This document shows, in pieces, positions 8,050 through 18,457 of a stretch of 64,000 bases of DNA (positions are counted from its first letter, which is position 1; the number at the start of each line of letters is the position of its first letter). The stretch is from JAOSJT01 sp035362335 (lineage in GTDB: Bacteria; Bacteroidota; Ignavibacteria; SZUA-365). The stretch covers positions 29,469 through 93,468 of the forward strand of contig DAOSDL010000016.1 in NCBI GenBank assembly GCA_035362335.1, written 5' to 3'. Both the position numbers and the translations under genes were made by a program. The notes below the pieces were generated by a model that was given only the letters and a program-made list of their open reading frames with translations, searched no databases and was not told the DNA's origin.

Positions 8050-11000
8050 ATGCCTGTTGTGACCGTTGTGCAGCGCCGTACCCTCACGGCAATGTTCCTG
8101 CTCCTGCTGTATCCTATCCTGCTGTCCGCGCAGTTGCGACAGGTGTGGACGACAGATGCCGATTTCGATCGCGGCGCCATGCGCGCGGTGAATCATGACG
8201 AGGTGCACGATCAACTGCAACTCGATCGGCGCATGCAGCTTCTGCCTTTCGTGAATGTGGCGGCCTCCGCGCGCGGCACAGTGATACGCATTGATGCGAA
8301 CACCGGCGCCATCATCGGCGAATATCGTACTGCTCCGCAGGGAAACGAACGCAATCCCTCGCGCACCACCGTGGATCGTCACGGCAACGTGTGGGTGGCG
8401 AATCGCGACGAACCCCTGTCCGGTGTGGGCTTCGAGGGCTCCGTCGTGAAAATCGGCATCGTGCTCGGTGGAACGCGCTGCGACAAGAATGGCAAACCCT
8501 CACCCGGCGGCCGCTATCTCAAACCGCCCTTCCTCTACAGCACCGCAGTGGATCGTGACGGCGACGGATTGATTCGCACTTCGATGGGTTTGGGTGACAT
8601 TCTGGATTGGGGAGCGGGGAACAGTGTGCTTACAGCCGATGACGAATGTATTCTCATTTATAAGCGTCTCCCCGCGCATAATTGCCGGCACGTGTCGGTG
8701 GATGCGGCAAATGACGTGTGGGTGGGCGGTTTCTCGCGCAATAGCCGGAATGCATCGACCATGATGAAGCTTCAGGGCACCACCGGCGAAATGCTCATGC
8801 TTCTGGAGGACCTTTCCTGCGGTGGATACGGCGGATTGGTGAGTTCGTCAGGCACGATTTACTCGGCATCGCTCAACGGAGGCGAGGGTCCGCTACTGGC
8901 ACTGTCGCCCGGCGGGGGAGCCCACTGCATCACGGATGTGCAGGGCTACGGAGTGGCGGAGGATACACTGGGCTATATCTGGGCATCGGACCACAAGAAC
9001 GCACGCCTGTACAAACTCGACGCTGGCGGAGCGGTGATGCCGGGTTTCCCCGTCAACCTTCTGGGGAAAATGCCTCGCGGTGTGGCGGTAACCAGAGCCG
9101 ACAATCATGTGTGGGTTGTGTGCTCGGGCGACAATTCACTGGAGCGCCGCGCACCCGATGGAAGTCTGATCAAACGCTTCGATCTCGGTGCGGCCCCTAC
9201 GCAGGGATTGGTGCCCACCGGCGTCGCGGTGGATATCAATGGCAAGGTCTGGGTCACCAATTCCATGAGCGACAATGTGTTCCGCATCGATCCGCGACGC
9301 GGCGGGGGAGGAGACATCGACATGGTGGTGGCTCTGGGGCCCGGCGCCATGCCGTACAATTACAGCGACATGACCGGCGCCGCCTTTGGCGTCAATGTGC
9401 CCGCCTATGGTTCATGGACGGTGGTGCATGACGGCACCGTGCCGCAGGCCGTGTGGGAGCGTGTACACTGGAACGAGCGGCTGGGTGGGGATGCGCGCAT
9501 CGTGGTGCGCGCCCGGGCGGCGGATGAGGAAGCCGCGCTCCGGGAAAAATCCTTTATCGAAGTGGACAATGGCATGCCCCTGTGCGATGCATCGCTGCGG
9601 GGACGCTACATCGAGCTTTTCGTGGAATTCCATCGCGGTAGTTCCATGCAGAACAATCCCATACTGCTGGATATCGCCGTGGAAGGTGTGCGACCACCGC
9701 GCTTGATCGCGCCGGCGCGTGAGCTGTGCGAAGGAGATTCGTTGCTGCTGCAAGGTCCCGGTGATGGACAGGACGTGTTCTGGAGCACGGGCGAACGCAC
9801 ACCCACCATCGTGGTGTGGCGCGGTGGAGCCTACTGGTACAGCGTGCGTACGCCAGCGGGCTGCACGCTATCCTCGGATACGGTGCAGCTCGCTATGTTT
9901 CCCGCGCCGCTCCCGCAGGTGGCGCTCAGCGCGCCGGTGCTCTGTCCGGGCAAGGAGGTGCTGCTTACCGCGACGGCGGGATACCGACGCTACCGTTGGC
10001 TGCCCGGAACCGTGGCGGACACAACGCGGACGCTGCGGGTTGTCGCTCCGGGCACGTATCGTGTCATCGTCGAAAATGACAACGGTTGCGCCGGCGCCTC
10101 CGCGGAAATCGTCATCGACGCGCCGCCAGCGCCCCGCGTCACGGTCGAGGCCGTCGGAGGAAGCACCATCTGTGCAGGTAGCAGTGTGACCTTGCGCGCG
10201 ACGCCGGGCTTCGCCCGCTATGCGTGGAGTACGGGATACGTGGGTCCGGATAACAGCATCACCGTGCGCGCGCCCGGTGTGTACAGCGTTTCGGTGCGCG
10301 ATGTGTGGGATTGCGAAGGCGCTGCGGATTCGGTGACCATTGTCGTGCGGCCGGAACCGCAGGTGGAGTTGCGTGCGGTGGGCGACACCATGCTGTGCCC
10401 GGGGGGAAGCGTGGACATCGCCGCGACGCCGGGTTTCAGCGAATACCGCTGGAGTAATGGCGTCCGCGGGGTGAGTAATCGCTTGACCGTGACACTGCCC
10501 GGCGAGTACTGGGTGGAGGTGATGGACGCCAATGGCTGTGTGGGACGATCGAATCCAGTGCGCATCGGTAGGCATGCACCACGAAATCTGCGCCTCATTC
10601 TTCCAGCGAACACCGCGTTGTGCGATGACGATTCCCTGTGGCTGGGTGCCACCGCCGGTTTCCGCGAGTACCGCTGGAGCGATGGATTGGCTACATCCGC
10701 GCCGGGGCGTTTCGTGCGGGGCGGCGGCCTGTGGTACGTGCAGGGTGTGGACAGCAACGGATGCGTTACAGCCTCGGATACCGTTATCATCGGCGTGTTG
10801 CCGCGTCCCCTGCTGCGCATCGCTGTGGATGGGGATACGCTGCTCTGCACGGGCGATTCGGTGACGCTGCGTGCCTCGGATGGCTTTGCGGAGTATCTGT
10901 GGAGCAACGGTGCCACGGGACAGGAATTGCGCGTCGCTGCTGGTGGGGTCTATCATGTCGTGGGACGCACCGCACTCGGCTGTGTCGCGTATTCGGATAC

Positions 11001-13704
11001 CGTGGTCCTGCATGTTGTCGACGAAGAGCCCATCACCCTGAGGCTCAATGGTTCGGCGGAACTGTGTCCCGGTGAGACGGTGGAGATCCTTGCACCCGAA
11101 GGCTATATCCGCTATGAATGGAGCACCGGTGTTGTCGGTTCATCACGGGCAATTGTTGTCGGCGAAGCGGGCCGCTACTGGGTACGCGCAATGACAGCGC
11201 ATGGCTGCGTGAGCATGTCCGACACTGTGGAAGTTCGGGTCGCGCCTGCGGTTGCGGTGCGTTTGACCCTGACGGGAAGCTCTCCGCTATGTCCGCACGA
11301 TAGCGTGGCCCTCGTTGCCACGCCGGGCTTCGCGGAGTATCGTTGGAGCAATGGTATCGTTACTTCCGCCAATATCCTTGTCGTGCGCGACGCAGGCAGC
11401 TATTGGGTGGATGTGCGTACGTCCGCCGGCTGTACTGGCAGATCGGATACGGTGATGATACAGCGTCGGCCCGATCGTCTGCTCCGGCTGCGCGCCGATG
11501 GGGGAACGGTGCTGTGCAATGGCGGCACGACGCAGCTTATCGCAACCGAAGGGTTCCTATCCTATCGCTGGAGTACAGGGGATTCAGGGAATGCGCATGC
11601 ATTGATGGTGAGCGCAGCAGGCCGCTATCACGTTGAAGCGGTGGATGAATTCGGTTGCGTCCACCGCTCGGATACCGTGGAAATAATGGAGAGCGGCGAA
11701 CTGCATCCGGTAATCGCACTCTCAAGTCCGCGTCTCTGTCCCGGGGCGAGTGTCACGCTGGATGCCGGTGCCGGTTTCGCGCAGCACCTGTGGTCCACGG
11801 GCGATACGACGCGCAGTATTGTGGTGACGACTCCGGGACGCTACACGTTGCACGTGCGCAGTTTCCAGGGCTGCGAAGGCGACACCGCGATAGTGCTGCG
11901 CTACGCCGACGCGCCAGTGATTCTGGCCGCAACCGACACGTTGTGCGAGGGCGAAACTGCCGTGCTGCGCGTGCAGGGTGATTTCACCGAACTGCATTGG
12001 AGCAACGGTGACAGTGGCACGGAAATCCAGGTCCAACAGCCCGGCCTCTATCATGTGCTTGCTCGCACGGCGGAGGGATGCCAGCTCGCCGACAGTATCC
12101 GCATTGTGGAATGGTTCGCGCCTCCGGTAGCCATCATTGGCGAACGAGCAGTGTGTCCCGGCCAGATCGAGACCTACACGATTCCTGTGATACCCGGCTT
12201 TGAAGTGCGGTGGAGCATTCCCGGCGCGGTCGTTATCGACAGCAGTGATGAATGGAGTCGCAGCGTGCACTGGATCGTCGAGGGCGTACACCGCATCGAA
12301 GCGCAGGTACGCGACAGCCGGCGAGGCTGCGCGGTGACGGCGACGTTGTCCGTGCAATGCGGGGTGACGCCCATGCCCGTGGTGCTCGGTGAACGCGTGC
12401 TCTGCGATGGCGCGGTGGGAACGCTGCGCGTGCGGGACTGGCTCGGCACGCTCACCTGGATACTTCCTGATGGTCGACGTATACGCGACGCGGGTGAACT
12501 CAGCATCGACATGGCGGGTGACTACTGGCTGCGCATTGATTTCCGTGCGGGATGTACCGACTCGATGCTGATACACATCGCCGCGGCGCCTCGACCCGTG
12601 GTGGCGATCGACGGAGCGACGGATTTCTGTGACGGCACGTGGACCATGCTGCGCGCGCAGGGTATGCATGTGCGCGCGCAATGGCACAGTCCCGATGGCG
12701 TGTACGAGGGCGACACACTGCGCACCGCAGTCCCGGGTTGGCATGTGTTGCATGTGTGGAATGAAGCCGGGTGCGCGGCGCGCGATTCCGTATTCCTGCG
12801 CAAGCTCGCACTTCCACTTGTCACTGTGGATGGCTTGCGCGAGCTGTCTGTGGGCGACAGCCTTCTTGTCACCGCAGCGGGGAATTTCCAGCACTGCGCG
12901 TGGCGAGCCGCGGATGGGACGCTGCTTGGCCGCGAACGAAGCGTCATGCTGCATGACACCGGGCGGTACACCATTGAAGCGATGACGCTCGAAGGATGCG
13001 TAACGGTAGTGGAATTCCGCGTCCCGCCGCGCAAGGGCGCGTTGACCGTGGTGGCCGTACCCGATATGCGCGTCGATCCCGGACAGCATATCCGCGTACC
13101 GATACTGCTGCGGGGACGCAGCGGGGTGCCTGCGGGAAATGTGATAGAAGGTGCGATGAAGCTTCGCTTCAAGAGCGCGGTGCTGGTACCCGTGTCGCCG
13201 ACCCCGCCGGGCGAAATCGATGGCGACGAGCGCGTGATTTTTCTTCGGGGTCGAATGTCTGATGAATCGGACACGGTCGCAATACTGGATCTTGTCGCCA
13301 CGCTTGGAGCGGTACGAAGCACGCCGCTGCATATCGAGGAATTCGCGTGGGACGATGCCGCGATCGGGGTACAGGTGGTGGATGGTTCTGTCACTCTCAA
13401 CGTCTGCGAAGAGGGTGGAGAGCGCTTGTTCGATGCGGTACGCCGCTTGCGCTTGCTGCCGAATCATCCGAATCCCTTTGGCTCCGGCACGGTGTTCGAA
13501 TTCGAACTTTTCGAGCGTTGCCGGGCGCGCCTCGAGGTGTTGGATGGTGGCGGCCGCCTGGTGGCAGTCGCCTTCGACGCGGATGCCGACCCTGGACATT
13601 ATTCCGTACCTTTCCGTGGCAACGACTTACCGAGTGCGGTGTATGTCCTTCGTTTATCCAGTGGCGAGTCCGTGCTCCAGCGCCTGATTCATTTGACGAA
13701 GTAA
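8050..13704 (+). CDS. Beta-propeller / Ig-repeat T9SS cargo protein, long paralogue
   Basis: A 1884-aa protein with a signal peptide ending LLSAQ (about residues 1-27). Residues about 30-555 form a propeller-like region with repeated IDANTG, TTVDRHGNVWVANR and VAVDINGKVWVTN motifs, resembling streptogramin-lyase/NHL propellers. Residues about 557-1655 hold about 15 Ig-like repeats of roughly 75 residues, typically LCPG...WSNG...G(T/Y)Y.V...GC, with two Cys each; the first 11 are clear and the last four divergent. A cohesin-like domain (about 1662-1784), the linker VCEEGGERLFD and a T9SS sorting domain with NHPNPFGSG end the protein. The neighbour at 13720 is a shorter paralogue. It is probably a large surface or adhesive protein. 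Confidence 0.88.
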   Translation: MPVVTVVQRRTLTAMFLLLLYPILLSAQLRQVWTTDADFDRGAMRAVNHDEVHDQLQLDRRMQLLPFVNVAASARGTVIRIDANTGAIIGEYRTAPQGNERNPSRTTVDRHGNVWVANRDEPLSGVGFEGSVVKIGIVLGGTRCDKNGKPSPGGRYLKPPFLYSTAVDRDGDGLIRTSMGLGDILDWGAGNSVLTADDECILIYKRLPAHNCRHVSVDAANDVWVGGFSRNSRNASTMMKLQGTTGEMLMLLEDLSCGGYGGLVSSSGTIYSASLNGGEGPLLALSPGGGAHCITDVQGYGVAEDTLGYIWASDHKNARLYKLDAGGAVMPGFPVNLLGKMPRGVAVTRADNHVWVVCSGDNSLERRAPDGSLIKRFDLGAAPTQGLVPTGVAVDINGKVWVTNSMSDNVFRIDPRRGGGGDIDMVVALGPGAMPYNYSDMTGAAFGVNVPAYGSWTVVHDGTVPQAVWERVHWNERLGGDARIVVRARAADEEAALREKSFIEVDNGMPLCDASLRGRYIELFVEFHRGSSMQNNPILLDIAVEGVRPPRLIAPARELCEGDSLLLQGPGDGQDVFWSTGERTPTIVVWRGGAYWYSVRTPAGCTLSSDTVQLAMFPAPLPQVALSAPVLCPGKEVLLTATAGYRRYRWLPGTVADTTRTLRVVAPGTYRVIVENDNGCAGASAEIVIDAPPAPRVTVEAVGGSTICAGSSVTLRATPGFARYAWSTGYVGPDNSITVRAPGVYSVSVRDVWDCEGAADSVTIVVRPEPQVELRAVGDTMLCPGGSVDIAATPGFSEYRWSNGVRGVSNRLTVTLPGEYWVEVMDANGCVGRSNPVRIGRHAPRNLRLILPANTALCDDDSLWLGATAGFREYRWSDGLATSAPGRFVRGGGLWYVQGVDSNGCVTASDTVIIGVLPRPLLRIAVDGDTLLCTGDSVTLRASDGFAEYLWSNGATGQELRVAAGGVYHVVGRTALGCVAYSDTVVLHVVDEEPITLRLNGSAELCPGETVEILAPEGYIRYEWSTGVVGSSRAIVVGEAGRYWVRAMTAHGCVSMSDTVEVRVAPAVAVRLTLTGSSPLCPHDSVALVATPGFAEYRWSNGIVTSANILVVRDAGSYWVDVRTSAGCTGRSDTVMIQRRPDRLLRLRADGGTVLCNGGTTQLIATEGFLSYRWSTGDSGNAHALMVSAAGRYHVEAVDEFGCVHRSDTVEIMESGELHPVIALSSPRLCPGASVTLDAGAGFAQHLWSTGDTTRSIVVTTPGRYTLHVRSFQGCEGDTAIVLRYADAPVILAATDTLCEGETAVLRVQGDFTELHWSNGDSGTEIQVQQPGLYHVLARTAEGCQLADSIRIVEWFAPPVAIIGERAVCPGQIETYTIPVIPGFEVRWSIPGAVVIDSSDEWSRSVHWIVEGVHRIEAQVRDSRRGCAVTATLSVQCGVTPMPVVLGERVLCDGAVGTLRVRDWLGTLTWILPDGRRIRDAGELSIDMAGDYWLRIDFRAGCTDSMLIHIAAAPRPVVAIDGATDFCDGTWTMLRAQGMHVRAQWHSPDGVYEGDTLRTAVPGWHVLHVWNEAGCAARDSVFLRKLALPLVTVDGLRELSVGDSLLVTAAGNFQHCAWRAADGTLLGRERSVMLHDTGRYTIEAMTLEGCVTVVEFRVPPRKGALTVVAVPDMRVDPGQHIRVPILLRGRSGVPAGNVIEGAMKLRFKSAVLVPVSPTPPGEIDGDERVIFLRGRMSDESDTVAILDLVATLGAVRSTPLHIEEFAWDDAAIGVQVVDGSVTLNVCEEGGERLFDAVRRLRLLPNHPNPFGSGTVFEFELFERCRARLEVLDGGGRLVAVAFDADADPGHYSVPFRGNDLPSAVYVLRLSSGESVLQRLIHLTK
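9718..13015 (+). repeat. Array of about 15 Ig-like protein repeats
   Basis: Coding repeats with a period of about 75 codons inside the 1884-aa gene. Each begins near LC(P/E/D)G and has a central WS(T/N)G and a closing GC. Unit length varies by one or a few residues, unlike the rigid array at 23503-29640. Confidence 0.8.
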
Positions 13705-13719
13705 TCGCGGAGAAGCAGC

Positions 13720-16491
13720 ATGCACATCCTCATCCACCCGGGTTCGCGCGGCACGCGCATCGCGGCGATAATCACGTTATGGATGCTGCTACCGCCGATA
13801 CCATGGACGCAGGCGCAGGCACAGAACATTGTGACCTACACCACCGACGCCGACTTCGACCGAGGCAGCATGCAGTCCGTCAATCACCGCGCGGTAGCCG
13901 ATCAATTGCAACTTGATCAGGGCATGGATCCCTTGCCCATGGTGAATGTTGCCGCATCGGATCGCGGTACCATTGTCCGCATCGATGCCAACACGGGGCG
14001 GATTCTCGGCGAATATCGCTCCGCTCCGGAAAGTCAACCCACCAATCCCTCCCGCACCACGGTGGATCGCGCCGGCAATGTCTGGGCTGCCAACCGCAAC
14101 GCGCCAATGTTCGGGGAGGATTCCGGAACGGTGATTTGCATCGGTGTCGTGGTGGGAGGCACGCGCTGCAACAGTGCAGGAACTCCGGATCCCAACGGAG
14201 GATATCTCAAACCGCCCTTCGATTACATCACCGCGCGGGATCGCGATGGTGATGGCCTCATCCGCACCTCCATGGGGCTTGGTGACATCCTGGCGTGGAA
14301 TGGTCAAGGATCGGTGCTTGCCGCGGAAGATGAGTGCATTCTCCACTTCATCCGTGTGCCGGCGCTGAATTGCCGCCACGTTTCCGTCGATGGGGAAAAT
14401 AATATCTGGGTCGGAGGTTACTCCATCAGCGGGCCGGGAAGGGCCACCATGCTGAAAATCAACGGGCAAACCGGCGAGCGCATGATCGTGCGTGAAGGCG
14501 TGCTGTGCGGAGGGTATGGCGGCCTGGTGAGCCGGCTCGGTTACGTGTATTCGGCATCGCTCGATGGTGGCGGGGGGCCACTGCTGCGCATGACGGCGGC
14601 AGGCGCGACGTACTGTATCGATGGTGTCGATGCGTACGGACTTGCCGAGGATGCGCAGGGAGCGATCTGGGCCACGGAACATGCGACAGGCTTGCTCTAC
14701 AAACTGAGTCCCGACGGCGCGTTGCTCAACGATTTTCCGGTGTCGCTGGAAGGTGATTGGCCACGCGGCGTGGCGGTCACCAAAAGCGACAACCATATCT
14801 GGATAGCGTGCTCCGGATCCCATACCGTGGAGCGGCGCGACAGCGACGGGCGACTGATCCGCCTGTTCTCACTGGACAGGAACGATCCAGGAGGATTTTT
14901 CCCGACCGGTGTTGCTGTCGACATCAACGGCAAGGTCTGGGTCACGAACATGCAATCCAACAACGTCTTCCGCATCGATCCGCAGGCGAATGGCGGAAGT
15001 GGAGAGGTGGATCTCGTGGTGGATCTGGGCTTGGGTGCCGGTCCTTACAATTACAGCGACATGACAGGTGTGGCATTGGGGAGTTCCTTGCCCTATTTCG
15101 GCCGCTGGTCCGTGGTACACACGGCAGGCACCGCCGTGTGTGGCTGGGAGCGCATTGTCTGGAACGCCCGCCTTGATGGTGATGCGCGACTGCACGTGCG
15201 CGCACGCAGCGCCGACAATGCGCAGGAACTCGCGCAGGCGTCATTTCGCGATATAGACAATGGTGTTGTACTCTGTGGCGGTGATATGCCCGGGCGCATG
15301 ATCGAAGTGGTGGTGGAATTTCACCGCGGGAGCAGTGCCACAAACAATCCCGTTTTGCTCGATCTCAGTATGTACCCCCGGCCCTGCGCGGAGATCACAG
15401 GTCCGTCGGAACTATGCGCAGGCGACAGCGTGGCGCTTGTGGCAGCGGCGGGCTTCGCTTCCTGCACCTGGCTCACCCCGGATGGCCAGCGATCGGGCGA
15501 CACGCTGATGGTCAGGACGCCGGGCGAGTACATCGCCATATTGCGCAGTGCGTCGGGCTGCGTCGACTCGGTCCGTCATACAGTTGTTCAACGGGATGCA
15601 CCCATCCCCGATGTGGCGGGGGATCGGTCCTTCTGGCCCGGTTCGAGTACGACGCTGGAGTTGCGAAGTGCGCACAGTGCCTGTTCCTGGTCCAATGCGG
15701 CGGGACAGCTGCTGGGCACCGACCGTGTGGTGGTCATCAGCGATACGGGCTGGTTCCGCCTGTGGATGCGCGATGCGTATGGTTGCATCGGCACGCTGGA
15801 TCTGCACATCACGCATCGCGACACCGCCGATTGCGTTGTGGGATTCAAGCACTACACCGCCTCCCCCGGGGAGCGCGTGCGTCTTCCCCTGCTGCTGTTG
15901 TCGCGCAATGGTGATTTCCCGGCGGGCGAGCAGCGCTTCACCACCGAAGTGCGTCTCGACAGACGCGTGGTGGCGCCTCTGGTATTCCCCGGACTGTGCG
16001 CTGTGGACGGCGAGGAGTATGTGTTGCGCATGGACAGTGTGTACTCCGGCATCGGCGACACGCTGGCGGTGTTGCAGGGCGTGGCGACACTGGGTACGCA
16101 GCCATTCACGGCGCTGCATGTACGGGCATTCGCCTGGTCGAATCCCGGGGTACGCGTTCGCAAAGAGGATGGAAGTCTGCGCCTGGCGATTTGTGAAGAA
16201 GGGGGGAACCGTCTCTTCGACGGCACCGTGCGTTTTTCCCTCTCGCCTCCGTATCCTTCACCATTCAACGCATCCACCATCCTGCGTTACAGCGTGAGCG
16301 AGCGGCAGCATGTGACGTTGCGCGTATTCGATGTGCATGGCCGCTGCGTTGCCACACTCGTGGACGGTGAACACGAAGTCGGATCGCATGAAGCGCGTTT
16401 CGATGCCGGCGGCCTCGCCAGCGGAACGTACCACGCCATCCTTGTGGGCGGCATGCAGCGGCAGCAGGTGCGCTTGCTGCTCCTTAAATGA
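13720..16491 (+). CDS. Beta-propeller / Ig-repeat T9SS cargo protein, short paralogue
   Basis: A 923-aa protein 15 bp downstream of its longer paralogue, with GGAG in the gap. The signal peptide ends TQAQAQ. The propeller region matches the neighbour closely (TTDADFDRGSM, VNVAAS, IRIDANTG, VAVDINGKVWVTN). Only two Ig-like units are present (about residues 560-707) against about 15 in the neighbour. A cohesin-like domain, the linker ICEEGGNRLFDG and a T9SS sorting domain with PYPSPFNAS follow. The pair is probably a tandem duplication in which one copy gained or the other lost Ig units. A strong terminator follows. Confidence 0.88.
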   Translation: MHILIHPGSRGTRIAAIITLWMLLPPIPWTQAQAQNIVTYTTDADFDRGSMQSVNHRAVADQLQLDQGMDPLPMVNVAASDRGTIVRIDANTGRILGEYRSAPESQPTNPSRTTVDRAGNVWAANRNAPMFGEDSGTVICIGVVVGGTRCNSAGTPDPNGGYLKPPFDYITARDRDGDGLIRTSMGLGDILAWNGQGSVLAAEDECILHFIRVPALNCRHVSVDGENNIWVGGYSISGPGRATMLKINGQTGERMIVREGVLCGGYGGLVSRLGYVYSASLDGGGGPLLRMTAAGATYCIDGVDAYGLAEDAQGAIWATEHATGLLYKLSPDGALLNDFPVSLEGDWPRGVAVTKSDNHIWIACSGSHTVERRDSDGRLIRLFSLDRNDPGGFFPTGVAVDINGKVWVTNMQSNNVFRIDPQANGGSGEVDLVVDLGLGAGPYNYSDMTGVALGSSLPYFGRWSVVHTAGTAVCGWERIVWNARLDGDARLHVRARSADNAQELAQASFRDIDNGVVLCGGDMPGRMIEVVVEFHRGSSATNNPVLLDLSMYPRPCAEITGPSELCAGDSVALVAAAGFASCTWLTPDGQRSGDTLMVRTPGEYIAILRSASGCVDSVRHTVVQRDAPIPDVAGDRSFWPGSSTTLELRSAHSACSWSNAAGQLLGTDRVVVISDTGWFRLWMRDAYGCIGTLDLHITHRDTADCVVGFKHYTASPGERVRLPLLLLSRNGDFPAGEQRFTTEVRLDRRVVAPLVFPGLCAVDGEEYVLRMDSVYSGIGDTLAVLQGVATLGTQPFTALHVRAFAWSNPGVRVRKEDGSLRLAICEEGGNRLFDGTVRFSLSPPYPSPFNASTILRYSVSERQHVTLRVFDVHGRCVATLVDGEHEVGSHEARFDAGGLASGTYHAILVGGMQRQQVRLLLLK

Positions 16492-16543
16492 TGAAGCTTT
16501 TGAGTGAATGGCCACGGCAGTAGGCGGCCTTGGTCATGGCGCG

Positions 16544-16585
16544 AAGGAGTGTGCATCGAAACCGGTGTGCACTCCTTTGTTTTTA
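16544..16585 (+). terminator. Rho-independent terminator after the propeller-protein pair
   Basis: AAGGAGTG and CACTCCTT form the outer stem, extended inward by TGCA/TGTG with wobble pairs, followed by TTTGTTTTT. It lies about 50 bp after the stop of the 923-aa gene. Confidence 0.75.
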
Positions 16586-16705
16586 TGTGCCGTCGGAGGA
16601 TATTACACGTTTGTATGCTGCCTGCGGGTGAATCGCGTGTTCCGCATCCGCATCTCACGCACATGACGCGCTCAACATTGATCCCTCACACCAATACGGC
16701 CATCC

Positions 16706-18388
16706 ATGTTTGAAAGCACACCGATGACGCTGGCTTCCGTGATTGATGCCAGTACACAGCGGCATGCCTCGCGCATCGCCCTTTCCTTCGTTTCGGCCGC
16801 TCCCATGCTTTACGCGGAATTCGCAACCGAGGTCGCGCGCTTGCGTGCCGCCCTGCGCGCGCACAATGTGCGGCCGGGCGACCGCGTCGGAATACTCGGG
16901 AGCAATATGCCTCGATGGGGTGTGAGCTTTTTTGCCGTGACCACGATGGGCGCTGTTGCGGTACCGCTGTTGCCGGATTTTCACGAACGTGAGATTGAAA
17001 CCTTTCTCCAGCATGCCGGATGCGATGTGCTGATCGTGTCTTCCCGGCTCTATGCCAAGGTGAAGGACGCCACACTCGACACGCTGCGTCATGTGGTGCT
17101 GATGGAGACCTTCGAACGCATCTCCCTCGGAGTGGTGGACGTCGAAACCACGGACCGTCAGCCGTTCTGGACTCCGGAGATGGGGGAGATGCCCAGCGCC
17201 GATGTGCGGGAGGACGACCTCGCCTCCATCATCTACACCTCCGGCACCACGGGTAAAAGCAAGGGTGTGATGCTGACGCACAAGAACATCGTGTTCAACG
17301 CGGTGAAAGTGCAGACCATACAGCCGGTGACGCAGGACGATGTCATGCTCTCCATTTTGCCCTTGTCCCACACGTATGAAAACACCATCGGACTGGTGGT
17401 CCCCATCATGATGGGTGGGTCGGTGTACTATCTCGAGAAGCCGCCCACGGCGAGCGTGCTGCTTCCCGCACTTGAGAAGGTGCGACCCACGATGATGCTC
17501 AGCGTGCCGCTGGTCATTGAAAAAATCTACAAACAGCGCGTACTGGCGAAATTCCAGAGCAGCGCCATACTCCGCCGCATTTACAACACCGACCTTGGTC
17601 GGCGCTTTCTGCACAAGAAAGCCGGCGCGAAGCTGCGAAAAACCTTCGGTGGCCGCTTGCATTTCTTCGGCATCGGCGGTGCCAAACTCGATCCCGTGGT
17701 GGAGTCCTTCCTGCGCGAAGCCAACTTCCCCTACGCTGTGGGTTACGGACTCACCGAAACAGCTCCGCTTCTCGCCGGCGCCAATCCCCGCACCGTGCGG
17801 CATCAGTCCACGGGTCCGGCCATGCAGGGTATCGAATTGCGCATCGCCCAGCCCGACCCGGTCACGGGCGAAGGCGAAATTCAGGCGCGCGGCGCAAGTG
17901 TGATGCGCGGCTACTACAACGAACCCGACCTCACCCGCGATGCTTTCACCGAAGACGGCTGGTTCCGTACCGGCGATCTCGGCGTGTTCGATGCCGACGG
18001 CCATCTGTATATCAAGGGACGGTTGAAGAATCTGATTGTGAGTCCGAGCGGCGAAAATATCTATCCGGAAGAAATCGAGCACGTCATCAACAATTTCGAG
18101 TACGTGGTCGAGTCGCTCGTGATGGAATACAAGGGCAAACTCGTGGCGTTGGTGCATCTCAACTACGAGGAACTCGAACAGCGCTTCAGCCATCTGCGCG
18201 AGGAGGCGCGGCAGTTTGTTCGTGGAAAAGTGGAGGAGATACTCCGCGATTTGCAGGTGCGTGCCAACACGCGCCTCAACCGTTTCTCACAACTGCATGC
18301 GGTGCGCGAGCAGGAATTGCCTTTCGAAAAAACCGCCACGCAAAAAATCAAACGCTTCCTCTACGCGTCGCGTCCCGTTGCGGAGTAG
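16706..18388 (+). CDS. Long-chain acyl-CoA synthetase (AMP-forming)
   Basis: A 560-aa ANL-superfamily enzyme predicted to activate fatty acids to acyl-CoA through an acyl-AMP intermediate, at the cytoplasmic side of the membrane. The AMP-binding motif IIYTSGTTGKSKGV is at about residue 175, GYGLTETAP at about 346, GWFRTGDLG at about 418 and the hinge/lysine region KGRLKNLIVSPSGENIYPEE at about 437. Length and motifs fit the FadD15/bacterial AMP-dependent synthetase group. An alternative start lies six codons in. It stands alone, 70 bp before the exporter gene, without other beta-oxidation genes, so membrane lipid recycling is as likely as catabolism. Confidence 0.9.
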   Translation: MFESTPMTLASVIDASTQRHASRIALSFVSAAPMLYAEFATEVARLRAALRAHNVRPGDRVGILGSNMPRWGVSFFAVTTMGAVAVPLLPDFHEREIETFLQHAGCDVLIVSSRLYAKVKDATLDTLRHVVLMETFERISLGVVDVETTDRQPFWTPEMGEMPSADVREDDLASIIYTSGTTGKSKGVMLTHKNIVFNAVKVQTIQPVTQDDVMLSILPLSHTYENTIGLVVPIMMGGSVYYLEKPPTASVLLPALEKVRPTMMLSVPLVIEKIYKQRVLAKFQSSAILRRIYNTDLGRRFLHKKAGAKLRKTFGGRLHFFGIGGAKLDPVVESFLREANFPYAVGYGLTETAPLLAGANPRTVRHQSTGPAMQGIELRIAQPDPVTGEGEIQARGASVMRGYYNEPDLTRDAFTEDGWFRTGDLGVFDADGHLYIKGRLKNLIVSPSGENIYPEEIEHVINNFEYVVESLVMEYKGKLVALVHLNYEELEQRFSHLREEARQFVRGKVEEILRDLQVRANTRLNRFSQLHAVREQELPFEKTATQKIKRFLYASRPVAE

Positions 18389-18457
18389 GTTGCTTGTGGA
18401 CGCAGCCGCGCAACGGGTACAGAGCGTGACCGCATCCCGAAGGGAGGCGCGCTAGCC

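Noticed and set aside
11722..13599. Long minus-strand frame opposite the Ig-repeat region
   Set aside because: Shadow of a GC-rich repeated coding region; no motifs.
18389..18457. Guanidine riboswitch before the Gdx/SugE gene
   Set aside because: I compared the leader with the known guanidine classes and did not see the paired ACGR hairpins or the conserved core; only a ribosome-binding site is clear.
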